A stretch of 64,000 nucleotides of DNA from Lytechinus variegatus (GCF_018143015.1 NC_054756.1:15508902-15572901); one strand, 5' to 3'. Counted from the first letter of the stretch, positions 32,764-42,732 are shown. Program-made: numbers and translations. The notes: generated from the sequence alone by a model not told the origin.

Positions 32764-32850
32764 TCACCGAACCGGATTTGAACCAGTGACCTAAGGATGC
32801 CAGTGCTAATACCTCTACAGTCCTTTGTCTACCAACTGAGCTATCGGTGG
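32764..32850 (-). tRNA. tRNA-Tyr(GUA)-like, array B copy 8, damaged D arm
   Basis: It carries the same GACAAAGGA lesion and C1-A72 as copy 7, so the damage was duplicated with the unit. Probably a pseudogene. Confidence 0.7.
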
Positions 32851-32942
32851 TTGCTGGCGGAGAGGATGCACATAATGAAATAATTTAACTAAAGTGTTGG
32901 TAGAAAAGAAGAGACAGAGAACAAAATAAAAATTTTACCCCT

Positions 32943-33030
32943 TCACCGAACCGGATTTGAACCAGTGACCTAAGGATGCCAGTGCTAATACCTCTACAGT
33001 CCTTCGCTCTACCAACTGAGCTATCGGTGG
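32943..33030 (-). tRNA. tRNA-Tyr(GUA), array B copy 9
   Basis: GTA anticodon. The anticodon stem begins AAGGA, replacing the G27-U43 wobble by A27-U43. C1-A72 at the acceptor end. Confidence 0.88.
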
Positions 33031-33123
33031 TTGCTGACGGAGAGGATGCACATAGTGAAATAATTTAACGAAAAGTGTTGGTAGAAAAGAAGAGACAGAG
33101 AACAAAATAAAAATGTTACCCCT

Positions 33124-33211
33124 TCACCGAACCGGATTTGAACCAGTGACCTAAGGATGCCAGTGCTAATACCTCTACAGTCCTTCGCTCTACCAACTGA
33201 GCTATCGGTGG
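33124..33211 (-). tRNA. tRNA-Tyr(GUA), array B copy 10
   Basis: As copy 9: A27-U43 and C1-A72. Confidence 0.88.
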
Positions 33212-33304
33212 TTGCTGACGGAGAGGGTGTGCATAATGAAATAATTTAACGAAAAGTGTTGGTAGAAAAGAAGAGACAGAGAACAAAATAAAAATGTTAC
33301 CCCT

Positions 33305-33392
33305 CCACCGAACCGGATTTGAACCAGTGACCTAAGGATGCCAGTGCTAATACCTCTACAGTCCTTCGCTCTACCAACTGAGCTATCGGTGG
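33305..33392 (-). tRNA. tRNA-Tyr(GUA), array B copy 11
   Basis: A27-U43 as in copies 9 and 10, with the normal C1-G72 acceptor pair. Confidence 0.94.
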
Positions 33393-33485
33393 TTGCTGAC
33401 GGAGAGGGTGTGCATAATGAAATAATTTAACGAAAAGTGTTGGTAGAAAAGAAGAGACAGAGAACAAAATAAAAATGTTACCCCT

Positions 33486-33572
33486 CCACCGAACCGGATT
33501 TGAACCAGTGACCTAAGGATGTCAGTGTTATACCTCTACAGTCCTTCGCTCTACCAACTGAGCTATCGGTGG
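33486..33572 (-). tRNA. tRNA-Tyr(GUA), array B copy 12
   Basis: A27-U43. The intron is the shortest in the window, AGGTATAACACTGAC (15 nt). Confidence 0.94.
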
Positions 33573-33665
33573 TTGCTGACGGAAAGGGTGTACATAATGA
33601 AATAATTTAACGAAAAGTGTTGGTAGAAAAGAAGAGATAGAGAACAAAATAAAAACGTTACACCT

Positions 33666-33753
33666 CCACCGAACCGGATTTGAACCAGTGACCTAAGGAT
33701 GTCAATGCTAATACCTCTACAGTCCTCCGCTCTACCAACTGAGCTATCGGTGG
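33666..33753 (-). tRNA. tRNA-Tyr(GUA), array B copy 13
   Basis: Full cloverleaf with the usual G27-U43. The intron ends CATTGAC. Confidence 0.95.
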
Positions 33754-33846
33754 CTGCTGGCGGAGAGGATGCACATAGTGAAATAATTTAACGAAAAGTG
33801 TTGGTAGAAAAGAAGAGAGAGAGAACAAAATAAAAATTTTACCCCT

Positions 33847-33934
33847 CCACCGAACCGGATTTGAACCAGTGACCTAAGGATGCCAGTGCTAATACCTCTA
33901 CAGTCCTCCGCTCTACCAACTGAGCTATCGGTGG
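33847..33934 (-). tRNA. tRNA-Tyr(GUA), array B copy 14
   Basis: Full cloverleaf, intron AGGTATTAGCACTGGC. Confidence 0.95.
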
Positions 33935-34027
33935 CTGCTGGCGGAGAGGATGCACATAGTGAAATAATTTAACGAAAAGTGTTGGTAGAAAAGAAGAGAG
34001 AGAGAAGAAAATAAAAACGTTACCCCT

Positions 34028-34115
34028 CCACCGAACCGGATTTGAACCAGTGACCTAAGGATGTCAGTGCTTATACCTCTACAGTCCTCCGCTCTACCAA
34101 CTGAGCTATCGGTGG
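34028..34115 (-). tRNA. tRNA-Tyr(GUA), array B copy 15
   Basis: Full cloverleaf, intron AGGTATAAGCACTGAC. Confidence 0.95.
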
Positions 34116-34202
34116 CTGCTGGCGGAGAGGGTGCACATAATGAAATGATTTAACGAAAAGGAATGGTAGAAAAGAAGAGAGAGAGAAAAAAAAGTTACCC
34201 CT

Positions 34203-34290
34203 CCACCGAACCGGATTTGAACCAGTGACCTAAGGATGTCAGTGCTTATACCTCTACAGTCCTCCGCTCTACCAACTGAGCTATCGGTGG
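34203..34290 (-). tRNA. tRNA-Tyr(GUA), array B copy 16, outermost
   Basis: Full cloverleaf, intron AGGTATAAGCACTGAC. The conserved 5' flank is replaced by unrelated DNA right after the gene (ttggtgattgataagacg), so its expression may differ from the others. Confidence 0.93.
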
Positions 34291-34299
34291 TTGGTGATT

Positions 34300-34900
34300 G
34301 ATAAGACGGAGCAAGGAGATATCGTCTCTAACTAGGTGATGTCTAATTGTACGGAGAAAAGAATACAATCGGAAACTGGTAGCTTCTATATGTCCACACA
34401 AATGTATCTGTAATTTTGTCATTAACATGATTAAAAATTTCAATCTTGTTTGGTATGAACAGATTAAATTGTGCTCATTAAAGATGGAGTTTTGTTAGTT
34501 ATTATGACGGGGAACAAAGTATTTTCAAATCTATTTTTCAATGACGATGCTGGGGAAAGATCTTATTTCTTTCTTTTAAACTCAATCTTCTCATCGTCAT
34601 TATCCTCCTGAAATATCAATCATAACTTTGTTTTTCTGAAATGGGGGATTATATCAAGCAATTTTACATCAGGAATAAATACTGCAAAATTGTCGCCTAA
34701 CTACTTGTACATTGATGTTTTTTCACTCAAGAATAAGATCTCAGAACATTCTTGTTATGAAGTTAGCAATCCAAATCCGGAAAAGAATCATTCAAACGAC
34801 CCCATAAATTCGGATCATATATTACCCGGATATCCGGAATATGGACCAACTTCCTTTGTTATGGACTACATATTCAAATAAACCATTTAAAACATATTTC
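34300..34900. other. Intergenic stretch, nothing recognised
   Basis: A 63-codon frame at 34690-34881 has no start or splice support. No other structure seen. Confidence 0.35.
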
Positions 34901-34909
34901 AAACGATAT

Positions 34910-35506
34910 CATTTGGACAAGTCCACCCCAACAAAAAGTTGATTTGAAAAAAAGGAGGAAAATCCAACAAGCAAAACACTGAAAATTTCATCAAAATTGG
35001 ATGTAAAATAAGAAAGTTATGACATTTTTAAGTTTCGCTTAATTTCACACAACAGTTATATGCACATCCTGGTCGGTATGCAATTTGGCAGACTGATGAC
35101 GTCACCCACTCACTATTTCGTTTGTATTTTATTATATGAAATATTCTAATTATCCCCTCCTTGTCAAGTGAAACAAAGTTTTATTTCTCACTGAAGAAGA
35201 GGAATTACAATTATGTTAACAGAATAGGGTTAAGTTAAGTTGTCCTTTATTGTCAAATCTGTAAAATTGAAATATTGTATTATTCAAACAATAAAATACA
35301 AAAGAAATAGTGAGTGATGGACATCATCGACTTTCTCATTTGCATATCACTGACTTGAACTGTTTTGTGAAGAGTAAGCGAAAGTTAATAATGTCATAAC
35401 CTTCTTATTTTACATCCGATTTCGATGAAATGTGCAGCGTTATGTTTGTTTGATTTTTCTCTATCGATTCAAATCAAATATTTTCTGGGGTGGAGTTGGC
35501 CTTTAA
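34910..35506. mobile_element. Foldback MITE with arms of over 200 bp
   Basis: The left arm (acaagtccaccccaacaaaa, then ggatgtaaaataagaaagtt, then cactcactatttc) matches the complement of the right arm (gccaactccaccccagaaaa, ggatgtaaaataagaaggtt, cactcactatttc). The copies are imperfect inverted arms, together about 597 bp, with no coding capacity. Confidence 0.8.
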
Positions 35507-35772
35507 AAAGAGCTTTCCAGTAGATTATCTGAAAGAGGACTGAAAAGAATGACTTTGTGAGCTGCAAGTTAGTAGTAGAGCAAAGCATGATTTTCATTTG
35601 TACATGGGAGAGGAAACTTATGTAAATATAGTCGTTAATATGGAAAACTCAAGATTTGACTCTTCTTTCAATACAAGTAACTTGTAAAATTATAGATGGG
35701 ATTTCATAGAAAATTTTGACATGACTTTGTGACTTTGCTTCAATTATCGCAAGCCTGAATGTAGGCAGGCCG

Positions 35773-35970
35773 ATGACAACCTCCCATCCTTTCCCTCGCG
35801 ACATCCGAAGCTGCAATCAACTATTTCCAGATCTTGACTTTCCAAAAATACGCAAAAAAGGAGAGGAATATAAAAGAAAAGAAAATCGGACAACGCTTCA
35901 AGACCAGGGATCTCAAATTAACCAACCGGTGTATTTTTCTGTCACGGACCCTCGTATGTTTGTGATTTAG
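35773..35970 (+). CDS. Small open frame, unrecognised
   Basis: 65 codons starting MTTSHPFPRDIRSCNQLF, with a basic middle segment. It lies upstream of a possible terminal exon at 37831 on the same strand, but no joining sites are established. Chance is quite possible. Confidence 0.15.
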   Translation: MTTSHPFPRDIRSCNQLFPDLDFPKIRKKGEEYKRKENRTTLQDQGSQINQPVYFSVTDPRMFVI

Positions 35971-36433
35971 GGGTTGGTTGGAGGGTCTTGGCGATTCCGG
36001 TGGGAGTTTCCAAGCGTGCAAAAAACATGAAGGAGTGATGAATTATCAAGGGTTTCTGGATTGTATGGGGAAAGTGAGGCTGTGGTCCAACATATTCATA
36101 TCCTTGATGGAAAGATAAAAGATAATGTTTTAAGATGAATCATGGAGCTCCTTGGTAGCTCCATGGATGAACGGTGCGTTGCGTGACAAAATGTGGCGCA
36201 GGAAAACTGTTTTATTGGAAACAAGAGAATGGCCGAAAGGGCCGAGTTTTGGCGGGAGAAGTTAAGACGTTTTCCGATGAAAGTTGAAACATACATCTTA
36301 GTTCATGGGTTTATTCAAAGGCGGTGCCGGGGTATTTTGATTTGGAGCTTGGGGGCTTAGCCACCTAAAGTTTTTTTTCTCTTTCTCTCCCTTTTCACTA
36401 TAAAAAAAACAATCGGGGGGGGGGGAGGAGGGT

Positions 36434-37451
36434 CACACAATGGAAAATGTGAAGATGTTTTCACACTGTGGGACACTGTGAACACACGCTGAACACACTG
36501 TTGGACACTGTGAACACACCATGAATGCACTGTGGGAAAATGTGAACACACGGTGAATGCACTGTGGGACAATGTGAACACACGGTGAATGCACTGTGGG
36601 TCACTGTGAACACACCGTAAATGCACTGTGGGACAATGTGAACACACGGTGAACACACTATGGGACAATGTGAACACACCGTATTTGCACTGTGGAACAC
36701 TGTGAACACACTGTGAATGCACTGTGGGACAATGTGAACACACCGTGAATGCACTGTGGGTCACTGTGAACACACCGTAAATGCACTGTGGGACAATGCG
36801 AACACACGGTGAACACACTATGGGACAATGTGAACACACCGTATTTGCACTGTGGAACACTGTGAACACACTGTGAATGCACTGTGGGACAATGTGAACA
36901 CACGGTGAATGCACTGTGGGACCATAGAGCTATTATGGTGGGACACTGTGAACACATGGTGAACACACTGTTGGACAATGTGAACACACCATGAAAACGC
37001 TGTGGGACAATGTGAACACACGGTGAATGCACTGAGGGACCATAGAGCTATTATGGTGGGACACTGTGAACACATGGTGAACACACTGTTGGACAATGTG
37101 AACACACTGTGGGACAATGTGAACAGACCGTGAATGCACTGTGGGACAATGTGAACACACTCTGAACACACGGTGAACGCACTGTGGGACACTTTGAACA
37201 CACGGTGAACGCACTGTGGGACAATGTGAACGCACGGTGAATGCACTGTGGGACAATGTGAGCACACGGTGAATGCACTGTGGGACCATAGAGCTATTAT
37301 GGTGGGACACTGTGAACACATGGTGAACACACTGTTGGACAATGTGAACACACGGTGAACACACTTTGGGACAATGTGAACAGACCGTGAATGCACTGTG
37401 GGACAATGTGAACACACTCTGAACACACGGTGAACGCACTGTGAACACACT
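36434..37451. repeat. 32-bp minisatellite with higher-order units
   Basis: The consensus is CACTGTGGGACAATGTGAAC followed by ACACGGTGAATG, period 32 bp, about 30 copies. A block starting gggaccatagagctattatg interrupts the pattern at about 36918, 37039 and 37283, marking longer duplicated units. Because 32 is not a multiple of three and the unit has no stop on the minus strand, all three minus frames stay open for long stretches, giving false proteins rich in Cys, His, Val and Ser. Confidence 0.9.
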
Positions 37452-37452
37452 G

Positions 37453-37666
37453 GCCCGTATTCTGAAGTCAGGTTTAACTTAAACTCAGGTTTAAACTTGC
37501 ATAATCAATGGGGCAGCTGCTCTTTTATGATGTTACAAATCCAAAATTTGAAATTATAACTTTCTTAATCTTTAATGGATTTTCTTCAAACCTTAACCAA
37601 TATTTTACGTTATTCTTTCTTCTACTTTTAAGATATACTTTTCTTCTGGGTGAAATCCTCCTTTAA
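37453..37666. mobile_element. Two MITE fragments joined
   Basis: 37453-37500 is the left end of the GGCCTGTATTCTGAA family (see 31020-31321). 37505-37666 is half of the foldback family at 54499-54989 and 61165-61668, sharing ggggcagctgctc, acaaatccaaa, ataactttctta and the end ggtgaaatcctcctttaa. Confidence 0.65.
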
Positions 37667-37830
37667 TCTTAATTGTTTTGAATACCCCCCCCCCCTTTCC
37701 AATGAAGTAGATTAGACGCTACCTGAAGAGCAAGTAAGATAAGTAGGCCTACATCAATGATGTCCCTTTTTATTTCATGTGATAAATCTTTTATCTGATT
37801 TCCATTTATTTTCTTTTATTCATTTGACAG

Positions 37831-37899
37831 AAAAAGTTGGGACTGAACGCAGCAAATATCCACCAAAGATCATTTGGCCTGATGGAGCGTCCTGGATAG
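37831..37899 (+). CDS. Candidate terminal exon, unrecognised
   Basis: A strong acceptor, a T-rich tract ending ATTTGACAG, precedes 37831. Frame 1 reads KKLGLNAANIHQRSFGLMER then PG and a stop at 37897-37899. A second frame (beginning KVGTERSKYPPKIIWPDGAS) is also open to 37919, so the true frame is uncertain. AATAAA at 37915-37920 would serve as poly(A) signal. Upstream exons would lie left of the minisatellite; none is certain. Confidence 0.3.
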   Translation, partial: KKLGLNAANIHQRSFGLMERPG

Positions 37900-37914
37900 G
37901 GCATGAAACATCGC

Positions 37915-37920
37915 AATAAA
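37915..37920 (+). terminator. Possible poly(A) signal
   Basis: AATAAA sits 15 bases after the first-frame stop of the candidate terminal exon. A GT-rich downstream element is not obvious. Confidence 0.3.
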
Positions 37921-37929
37921 ATGAAAGTC

Positions 37930-38890
37930 AAGCAAGTCCGGTTGACAAGTTCCTTAGCTCATAATAGAATAATGCTATATTCTTTGAACAAAAAGTAAAT
38001 AGGATAAAACCAAGAGAGAAAGAGGAAGAGGGGAGGTGTATTCAGAAAATAGGTTTACATTACAGGTCTCACGGGCCTAATTACTAGTGGTAGGCCATAG
38101 ATATTCATTCGAGCCAACCCATTGCTATTTTTTTTATTTTGATATGGCTGATTGACAAAGTGTATGCATATGATTGTACATCTAACACTGATTCTATTTT
38201 TGGTAAGGATTAGGGCCATTTTGCTGTTTGAGTTGATGAATCTGCTCCCCCCGACGGTGTCTTCAAACACGCCAATTTATTTTTGAAATGAGCCGGTCGA
38301 GGGACCCTTTTCTGGTCAGATATGGATTGCCAGATATAAATCCTATCCACTGGTAGTAAACATTCGACCCCCGAATTTCATCCTTATTTTTTATGAATTT
38401 TTTAAAGTGCCAATTTAACACATGAGTCTATGGGGAATGAATTAGGCCTGTGAGACCTACATGTGTTTGCTTGCTATAACGCGGAAGAATAGAAAGATTC
38501 GGGATTATTATTAGGGAATCTAGATAAATCAACATTCGCAAACACGACCATGTGATAGCTGAGAGCTATTGGAGGGGGGGGGGGAGGGGGGGTGAATAAA
38601 TCGTTCGGTGAAATATATGTATATTCTCGTTTGTTATTGTGGCAGGGAGTATTAATGATTTGATTTCGGATCGTCGTCTCGCTTTCCACACTACTTCATC
38701 TGTCTGACACAATTTGTATTTTTTGTCAATGTATGGAGATAATTTAGGTCCAATGGGGGGGGGGGTATATGTTCCCTGGGGCCCCTCATGGCTGGCTACG
38801 CCCCCAGATAAGCCCTTGGTTTGCGAATGGCTGCCATCGAGCGTTAAGCTCAGAGAATGATCCCGTATCTACATGAGAGAAGGTTAATCC
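37930..38890. other. Intergenic or intronic stretch
   Basis: A G-run lies at 38573-38590 and hAT-like end text (ggctggctacgcccccag) at about 38790-38807. It would be intron for the minus-strand exon at 38895-39008. No further exon was recognised. Confidence 0.35.
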
Positions 38891-38894
38891 CTAC

Positions 38895-39008
38895 CTGACA
38901 TTCTACATCAATGTGAAGCTGACATCCCCTTAGAGTCATGTAACCATAGCAACCAACATCACCACCACCACTGATCGGTCGCGCACACGCAGATAAAACA
39001 TCCGCCAT
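38895..39008 (-). CDS. First coding exon of an unrecognised gene
   Basis: On the minus strand an ATG at 39008 in a strong context (ACAACATGGCGG) opens exactly 38 codons and ends at TGTCAG|GTAGGG, a good splice donor in phase 0. The peptide starts MADVLSACARPISGGGDVGC and continues YGYMTLRGCQLHIDVECQ. CpG density is high over the start and upstream leader (CGCGAGCGAGC), as in promoter-proximal DNA. The sequence CCGCCATGTT across the start also matches the YY1 consensus. If translation continued into the intron it would stop after 14 more codons. No domain or family was recognised, and later exons to the left were not found. Confidence 0.5.
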
Positions 39009-39129
39009 GTTGTCGCTCGCGTCCCACATGTTCCAATCTTAACTGCTCGCTCGCGAATTTTCTCTGTTTGTGTTGGTATGGTGATGGGTGTGATCTGTAA
39101 CAAACACAGAATTAATCAAATGATTTTTG

Positions 39130-39780
39130 TTTTAAATCATATTTATTTCTTCCTCATATCACATGAAAAAAAAATATATATAACATGACATCATTAAAAC
39201 ATAATTGTTTCAAGTTTACACATAAACATTTTAACATGGTAAGAAAAAGGAATATATATGAATTTCAAATGTAAACTTAGAATTAATCTGCTCACATTTC
39301 TTTAACAACTTATAATCACGAAGGGATAAATACAGAACAGAATCCGGGTACAACAACAGCAAAAATCTAAATAACGGAAATACACTTATAATCTGTATAT
39401 AAGACTCAAGTTAAGATTCTCCATACTCTTCAATCAAACTGATTAATGAGGAAGTTATATTAATTTAAAAAGATGAGAAAATGGCATACGAGATGACGAT
39501 CGATAACGTAACACGCCCTGTCATTGAGAAACTCATAAAATACGGAAAACGACGATGACGACGATGAAAATATTCATATTGGGAATTTAACGACCTGAAT
39601 GATAAATTCCTCTGTAGACTCTAGCCTACCCCCTATCTCATCTCCCCCACTCCTACCACTCTCACTCGCACACACACACTCTCTCTCTCTCCATACTTCT
39701 ATCTATGTATTTGTCTCTCTCAGCTTTACAAACTTTACGTTGAGGGCAAACTACAACATCATTTCTCTCATAAATAGCTG
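39130..39780. other. AT-rich stretch with CA/CT repeats
   Basis: The minus strand has AAATAAATATGATTTAAAAC at its left end, like a poly(A)-signal-bearing 3' end, but no gene is assigned. CACA and CTCT repeats lie at 39664-39695. Confidence 0.35.
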
Positions 39781-39813
39781 ACATGGCTGAGTCGCGCATT
39801 CAAAACCTGAGTC

Positions 39814-40049
39814 TGCCCCCCCCTGACGAGCCACAACCCATGCAAAGGACGTATCCCTGCCACCCCTAACGAGCTTAAAAAACCTATTTTGCCCCCCCCC
39901 CTGACGAGCTTGAAAACCTGTATTGCCCCCCTGACTTTTTTTTTTGCTTGTCAATTTTTGTTCTGGTACGATATCCTTTATTTGTGCTTGTCTATTTTTT
40001 TGGCAGACGTTTTTGCCCCCCCCTGTCGAAAATCCTAGGTACGCCACTG
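39814..40049. mobile_element. hAT-like G-run element, right end clear
   Basis: The right end is GGTACGCCACTG, as in the 15051-15267 and 50670-51833 elements. The interior repeats ccccccctgacgagc and shares aaaggacgtatccctgcc and ttttttgcttgtcaattttt with the related copies. The left boundary is not clear. Confidence 0.55.
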
Positions 40050-40299
40050 CCTTCCCCCATTTTCTCCCCACACCCGGGGGCCATGTTCCTCCCGTCGTAA
40101 TAAGAGACCCCATCTCTCGTCTCTATTCCTAATGTTTCATTTTTTTTCTCTGTGTTTGTCCTTCCTGTCCATGTATTCTTGTCACACCACGTCATGTTTT
40201 TTGATCGGCAATGTGATACTCGAACCCTACACACCGTAGAGACACACCACATTCACGAGTGACATGAGCGACTGAGATGTTCTTATGTTACCACTGATA

Positions 40300-40345
40300 G
40301 CCAAGGCCTAACCGCCATTTTGCCAAGATTTCGAGGCGGGGCCTT
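40300..40345 (-). promoter_or_regulatory. YY1-like start and GC box, possible promoter
   Basis: The minus strand reads GCAAAATGGCGGTTAGG, an exact YY1-type ATGGCGG motif in a start-like context. Its frame is open for nine codons up to a weak donor TCAGTG|GTAACA. A GC-box-like GAGGCGGGGCC lies at about 40333-40343. A short first exon is possible but unproven. Confidence 0.25.
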
Positions 40346-40443
40346 TATCTATCCTCTTACAAACCTGCGTTCATAAAAAGGCCCGAAAAGGGCACTCTGG
40401 CGAATTCGACGTCTTTCATTCGCCGGTAATGGCCACCAGAGGC

Positions 40444-41045
40444 TTAAAGGGAATCCAACCCAAATAAAAACTTGTTTTTATGAGGAAAAGAAAAATCAGA
40501 CAATTTGATAGGTGAAAGTTTGAACAATATTTGACAAACAACAAGAAAGTTGTGAATTTTTAAAAGTTGTAAATATTGGTAATCACTATACCCATGAAGA
40601 CTTCAAATTGGCCGCATATAGGATGTCATAGTGATGTAAGGTTAGGACTACTCTTCCATGTACTCTAATACATATTATGGCTAAAATGTCATTTTTCCCC
40701 AAAGTTTTATTTCAAATTATATTTTTCTTTCATGAGGACATAAAACAATATACTACCTGTGTTATATTTAGATCACTGTCCCAGGGGAGTGGGTATTTAG
40801 GAGAAAACCACAAATCCCTGATAATAAAGTACATGGCCTATGAGAAAGTTGTCCTTGCCCCTTGTCATAATTTACTTACTCAGTTGCCAATTTGAAATCT
40901 ACATAGTATTAGTGATCTCAATTTTAAAGCAGCTATAACTTTCTTATTGCTTGTTCGATTTCTTTCAAACTTTCACCATTCTGTTTAATCTATTTTTCTC
41001 CTGGCCAACACAACATTTTATGGCCATGGCTGGATTCCCCTTTAA
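40444..41045. mobile_element. Foldback MITE, TTAAAGGGGAATCCA family
   Basis: Left end TTAAAGGGAATCCAACC, right-end complement TTAAAGGGGAATCCAGCC. The arms continue inwards through aatggtgaaagtttgaa-like and aataagaaagtt-like text. TTAA stands at both ends. Length about 600 bp, non-coding. Confidence 0.75.
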
Positions 41046-41860
41046 TGAGCCAAACATTTAGAGGGGGCTAGATACAGCGTATCGTGTAAATTTTATAAAT
41101 AAGTTGCGAGCGAGCAAACGTTTTGACATTTTTATTGCACAAATCCAATGAATGATTTTGATATAATATTCAGAAAATAATATTTCATCCTTCTCTCTTT
41201 CATTTTCTTTCCTTTCCTCATTTTTTCTTGGTCGTGATTTTTTTTTGGGGGGGGTCAAAAGTCTCCCAAGCCTCCCTTTCCTCTTAAGGCCAATTTTTGG
41301 CCACTTTCCTCATTAGTGACGGCATTTAGAGTTGCTAATTTGTTATGCAGATCACGCCATTTAGGAGGCGTTTATGTGAGCATGGTGACCCTCTTGTATT
41401 TTTTCCATTACGTAGATGAGAAGAACACTTCGTTATAGTGTATTTTGTCATTTATTCATATATTAATTTATTAATTGCCAATCTTTATTCTGAGTAGCCT
41501 GTTAAGTAATTCACTGCAAAAATGATAGTAAAATTGATCAAAATACATTTTTGAGGTTGTTAGACACAGGTGGAGGTCGGCCATGTTGAGACCGGTCTTG
41601 GACTAGTTAATTAATTTCCCTCTCATTACTTTTCCGAGAACACAGTATTCGAAGATTTAACTTTGAATCCTACACGTGGATCATCAGATGTTTTAGGAAA
41701 ATCAAGAGAGGTGACAAACAGTCCCTGATAAATCTCTTTAGTCTAGCAGTTAATGAATAAAGAAGATGGTTGAAAATTATCATTTCAAGTTATAAGAGCA
41801 AAAAGAGTAACTTCATTGAATCAACAGTCCTACGTACAGGCCCACACCATGATTTTAGTT

Positions 41861-42003
41861 ATGTCGCAGTCACATTTCCCCTACGGCGGTCGTACGGGGA
41901 GTCGGGGGTACATTTTTGTATACCAGTTACATGTAGGTGGTTTGAATAAAAATGTTATCGACTCGCCGTACGGCCACCGGAGTGGAAATATGACTGCTGC
42001 ATT
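41861..42003. mobile_element. Short MITE with 42-bp inverted ends
   Basis: The left arm (gcagtcacatttcccctacg, then gcggtcgtacggggagtcg) matches the complement of the right arm (gcagtcatatttccactccg, then gtggccgtacggcgagtcg). Length about 143 bp. Confidence 0.7.
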
Positions 42004-42507
42004 ACTCTGCAATCATGAAAAGCTAACAACATCATATATTTTGTTTAATCCTCTAATGGGACATTGATTCCGGCAACCACCCACTTTGGGCATCCCTCAT
42101 GCATTCCAACATAGTTATGAATGAAAATATTGAAATGGAGAAACTGCGTGGTAGAGGAAGATTTTGAAAGATAAGTTGTGATTTTAGAGAAATTTGAGAA
42201 ACACGAAAGGCATTTGATATTTATTCGAAGGCGGATTTATGTAGTATAATACTTATCAAGGTTGTCATTCAAATCGTTTTAAAGCCGATCAGTTGTCAAG
42301 GTTTGTACTTTTAGTGTAGTCTTAATAGATTATTGCTGACTATACCAGAGTTCGTTAAGGAACTTTCGATGTAATCAGTGTTCGACAAGAAGTTGTATCA
42401 TTTGAAATCCGACTTATCAATATCAAGAGATTGATTATTCTTCATATCAATGGTTCGATATCTTTATTTCGAGATCTAAAATTAATTGACAAAATGGCGT
42501 GTCATAC

Positions 42508-42660
42508 TACATCGTAACTAACTAACTTACTAACTAACTAACTTACTAACTAACTAACTTACTAACTAACTAACTAACTGACGGACTGACTGGCTGACTG
42601 TCTGACTAACTAACTAACCGACCAACCACCCACCCAACCAGCCAACTAACTAACTATAAC
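42508..42660. repeat. (TAAC)n microsatellite
   Basis: Tandem TAAC with a regular variant every third unit (taactaacttac), then CTGACTGG and CCAACC variants. Confidence 0.9.
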
Positions 42661-42732
42661 TAACTAAGTCGTCCAGATTCAACAGCCACTGATGGAGTTT
42701 TAAAATTATCAAGATTGTGATATGGATAGCGG

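Larger units (their letters stand above)
31530..34290 (-). repeat. Tandem array B of 16 tRNA-Tyr genes
   Basis: Units start at 31530, 31711, 31892, 32066, 32236, 32403, 32584, 32764, 32943, 33124, 33305, 33486, 33666, 33847, 34028 and 34203. Most are 179 to 181 bp, with shorter ones (167 to 175) at 31892-32403 and at the end. The spacer has gtgcacataatgaaataatt next to the tRNA 5' end, then gtgttggtagaaaagaag and agagaacaaaataaaaatg before the next gene. On the minus strand the latter gives a TTTTTATTTT terminator. Runs of neighbouring copies share private changes, a sign of local duplication and conversion. Confidence 0.95.

Noticed and set aside
36357-37450. Long Cys/His-rich minus frames of up to 210 codons
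   Set aside because: They are produced by the stop-free 32-bp minisatellite and repeat in all frames.
36434-37451. Possible CRISPR-like array
   Set aside because: The units are head-to-tail without unique spacers, and the context is a eukaryotic genome.
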